This document shows, piece after piece, positions 6,120 to 6,697 of a stretch of 6,697 nucleotides of DNA. The position numbers were made by a program, and so were the translations under genes. Each line of letters begins with the position of its first letter. The stretch's first letter is position 1. Origin of the DNA: Hyphomicrobiales bacterium (GTDB lineage Bacteria; Pseudomonadota; Alphaproteobacteria; Rhizobiales; Aestuariivirgaceae); assembly GCA_020029455.1 (NCBI GenBank), contig JAIBJH010000150.1, forward strand, positions 1 through 6,697, written 5' to 3'. The notes under the pieces are model-generated. The model was given only the letters and a program-made list of their open reading frames with translations. It was not told the DNA's origin and ran no database searches.

Positions 6120-6697
6120 ATGGGTGAGCAATTCTCAACCAAGGCCCACAGCCAAATGTCCGATACCGAACAGACCCATGCCCCCACCGGCCGCCGTGGC
6201 CGCGGCGGAGCCGATGCCCGCAGAGCTGCGCGCACCTCAACCACCATCACGCAGGCGGGCTATATCCGCCGCAAGGTGAAGCTTTATGAGCCCCTCTCCG
6301 ATGAGCAACTCGAACTCATCGAACACAATGCCGAAATCGTGCTGCAGGAAACCGGCATCGACTTCTACGAGGATGAAGAGGCGGTGCGCATGTGGAAAGA
6401 TGCGGGCGCTGATACCAAACCCTCTGCCACTGATCCCAAGCGCTTCCGCGTGCGCTTTCCAAAGGGCCTCGTGCGCTCGCTCATCAAGACGGCGCCCCGC
6501 GAATATGTGCAGTACGCGCGGAACCCTGCAAACAATGTAGTGATCGGCGGCAACAACACGGTCTTCGCGCCTGTCTATGGCCCACCCTTCATCCGCAATC
6601 TTGATGAGGGCCGCCGCTATGCGACGATCGAGGATTTCCGCAACTTCGCAAAGCTCGTCTACATGTCGCCGAGCCTTCACCATGCCGGTGGCACGCT
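6120..6697 (+). CDS. Trimethylamine methyltransferase (MttB) family protein, partial (C-terminus off the right edge)
   Basis: N-terminal 192 residues of an MttB-family corrinoid-protein methyltransferase; full members are about 480-520 residues. Members move a methyl group from trimethylamine (pyrrolysine enzymes) or from quaternary amines such as glycine betaine (MtgB-type, no pyrrolysine) to a cobalamin protein. The reading is open from 6120 to the edge with no stop. After a basic tail (GRRGRGGADARRAAR, 24-38) come YEPLSDEQLELIEHNAE (56-72), ETGIDFYEDEEAV (77-89), FPKGLVRSLIKTAP (113-126), the family-typical RNPANNVVIGGNNTVFAPVY (134-153), GPPFIRNLDEG (154-164), RRYATIEDF (165-173) and YMSPSLHHAGGT (181-192). 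A second in-frame ATG at 6156 (residue 13) is an equally possible start; neither has a strong ribosome site. The active-site region where pyrrolysine would be encoded lies beyond the window, so substrate class cannot be decided. In alphaproteobacteria most such genes lack pyrrolysine (family knowledge), which makes quaternary-amine demethylation likelier. Confidence 0.88.
   Translation, partial: MGEQFSTKAHSQMSDTEQTHAPTGRRGRGGADARRAARTSTTITQAGYIRRKVKLYEPLSDEQLELIEHNAEIVLQETGIDFYEDEEAVRMWKDAGADTKPSATDPKRFRVRFPKGLVRSLIKTAPREYVQYARNPANNVVIGGNNTVFAPVYGPPFIRNLDEGRRYATIEDFRNFAKLVYMSPSLHHAGGT

Noticed and set aside
6237..6683. Minus-strand open frame of 148 residues opposite the MttB-family gene
   Set aside because: The plus-strand frame carries family-typical MttB blocks over the same bases; the antisense translation looks like a shadow.

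Overview
The window looks like chromosomal DNA of an alphaproteobacterium, probably Hyphomicrobiales (Rhizobiales)-like. This rests on high GC, compact gene packing, the style of the sarcosine oxidase beta and MttB-family proteins, and a CbpA-CbpM chaperone pair. The species cannot be named from the sequence. Seven protein-coding genes cover nearly all of it. The two outermost run off the window edges. I saw no RNA genes, insertion sequences, CRISPR arrays or phage genes.

Layout, left to right. (1) Positions 1-1066, minus strand: N-terminal 355 residues of a heterotetrameric sarcosine oxidase beta subunit (soxB), continuing off the left edge. (2) 1113-2330, minus: a Bcr/CflA-type MFS transporter, 46 bp upstream of soxB and in the same direction, so the two may share a transcript. 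(3) 2376-3581, plus: a bacterial cytochrome P450, divergent from the transporter across only 45 bp. (4) 3535-4713, plus: a periplasmic PQQ-dependent sugar dehydrogenase-like beta-propeller protein, whose start overlaps the P450 end by 47 bp. (5) 4756-5046 and 5043-6002, minus: cbpM and cbpA, a MerR-like chaperone modulator and its DnaJ-like co-chaperone, joined by an ATGA overlap and converging on gene 4. (6) 6120-6697, plus: the N-terminal part of a trimethylamine/glycine-betaine methyltransferase family protein (MttB family), divergent from cbpA and running off the right edge.

Functionally, the ends of the window (sarcosine oxidase and an MttB-family methyltransferase) suggest use of methylated amines such as glycine betaine, dimethylglycine and sarcosine. 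The middle holds a small oxidative pair (P450 plus PQQ-type dehydrogenase) facing an exporter-type transporter, and a stress co-chaperone pair. A link between the middle and the methylamine genes is inference from position only.

The most notable non-coding signal is a nested inverted repeat at 6038-6070 in the cbpA/mttB divergent region. The most notable protein feature is Ala in place of the usual I-helix Thr in the P450. I found no clear evidence of a wholly new system; the rest is recognisable families in a fairly ordinary arrangement.
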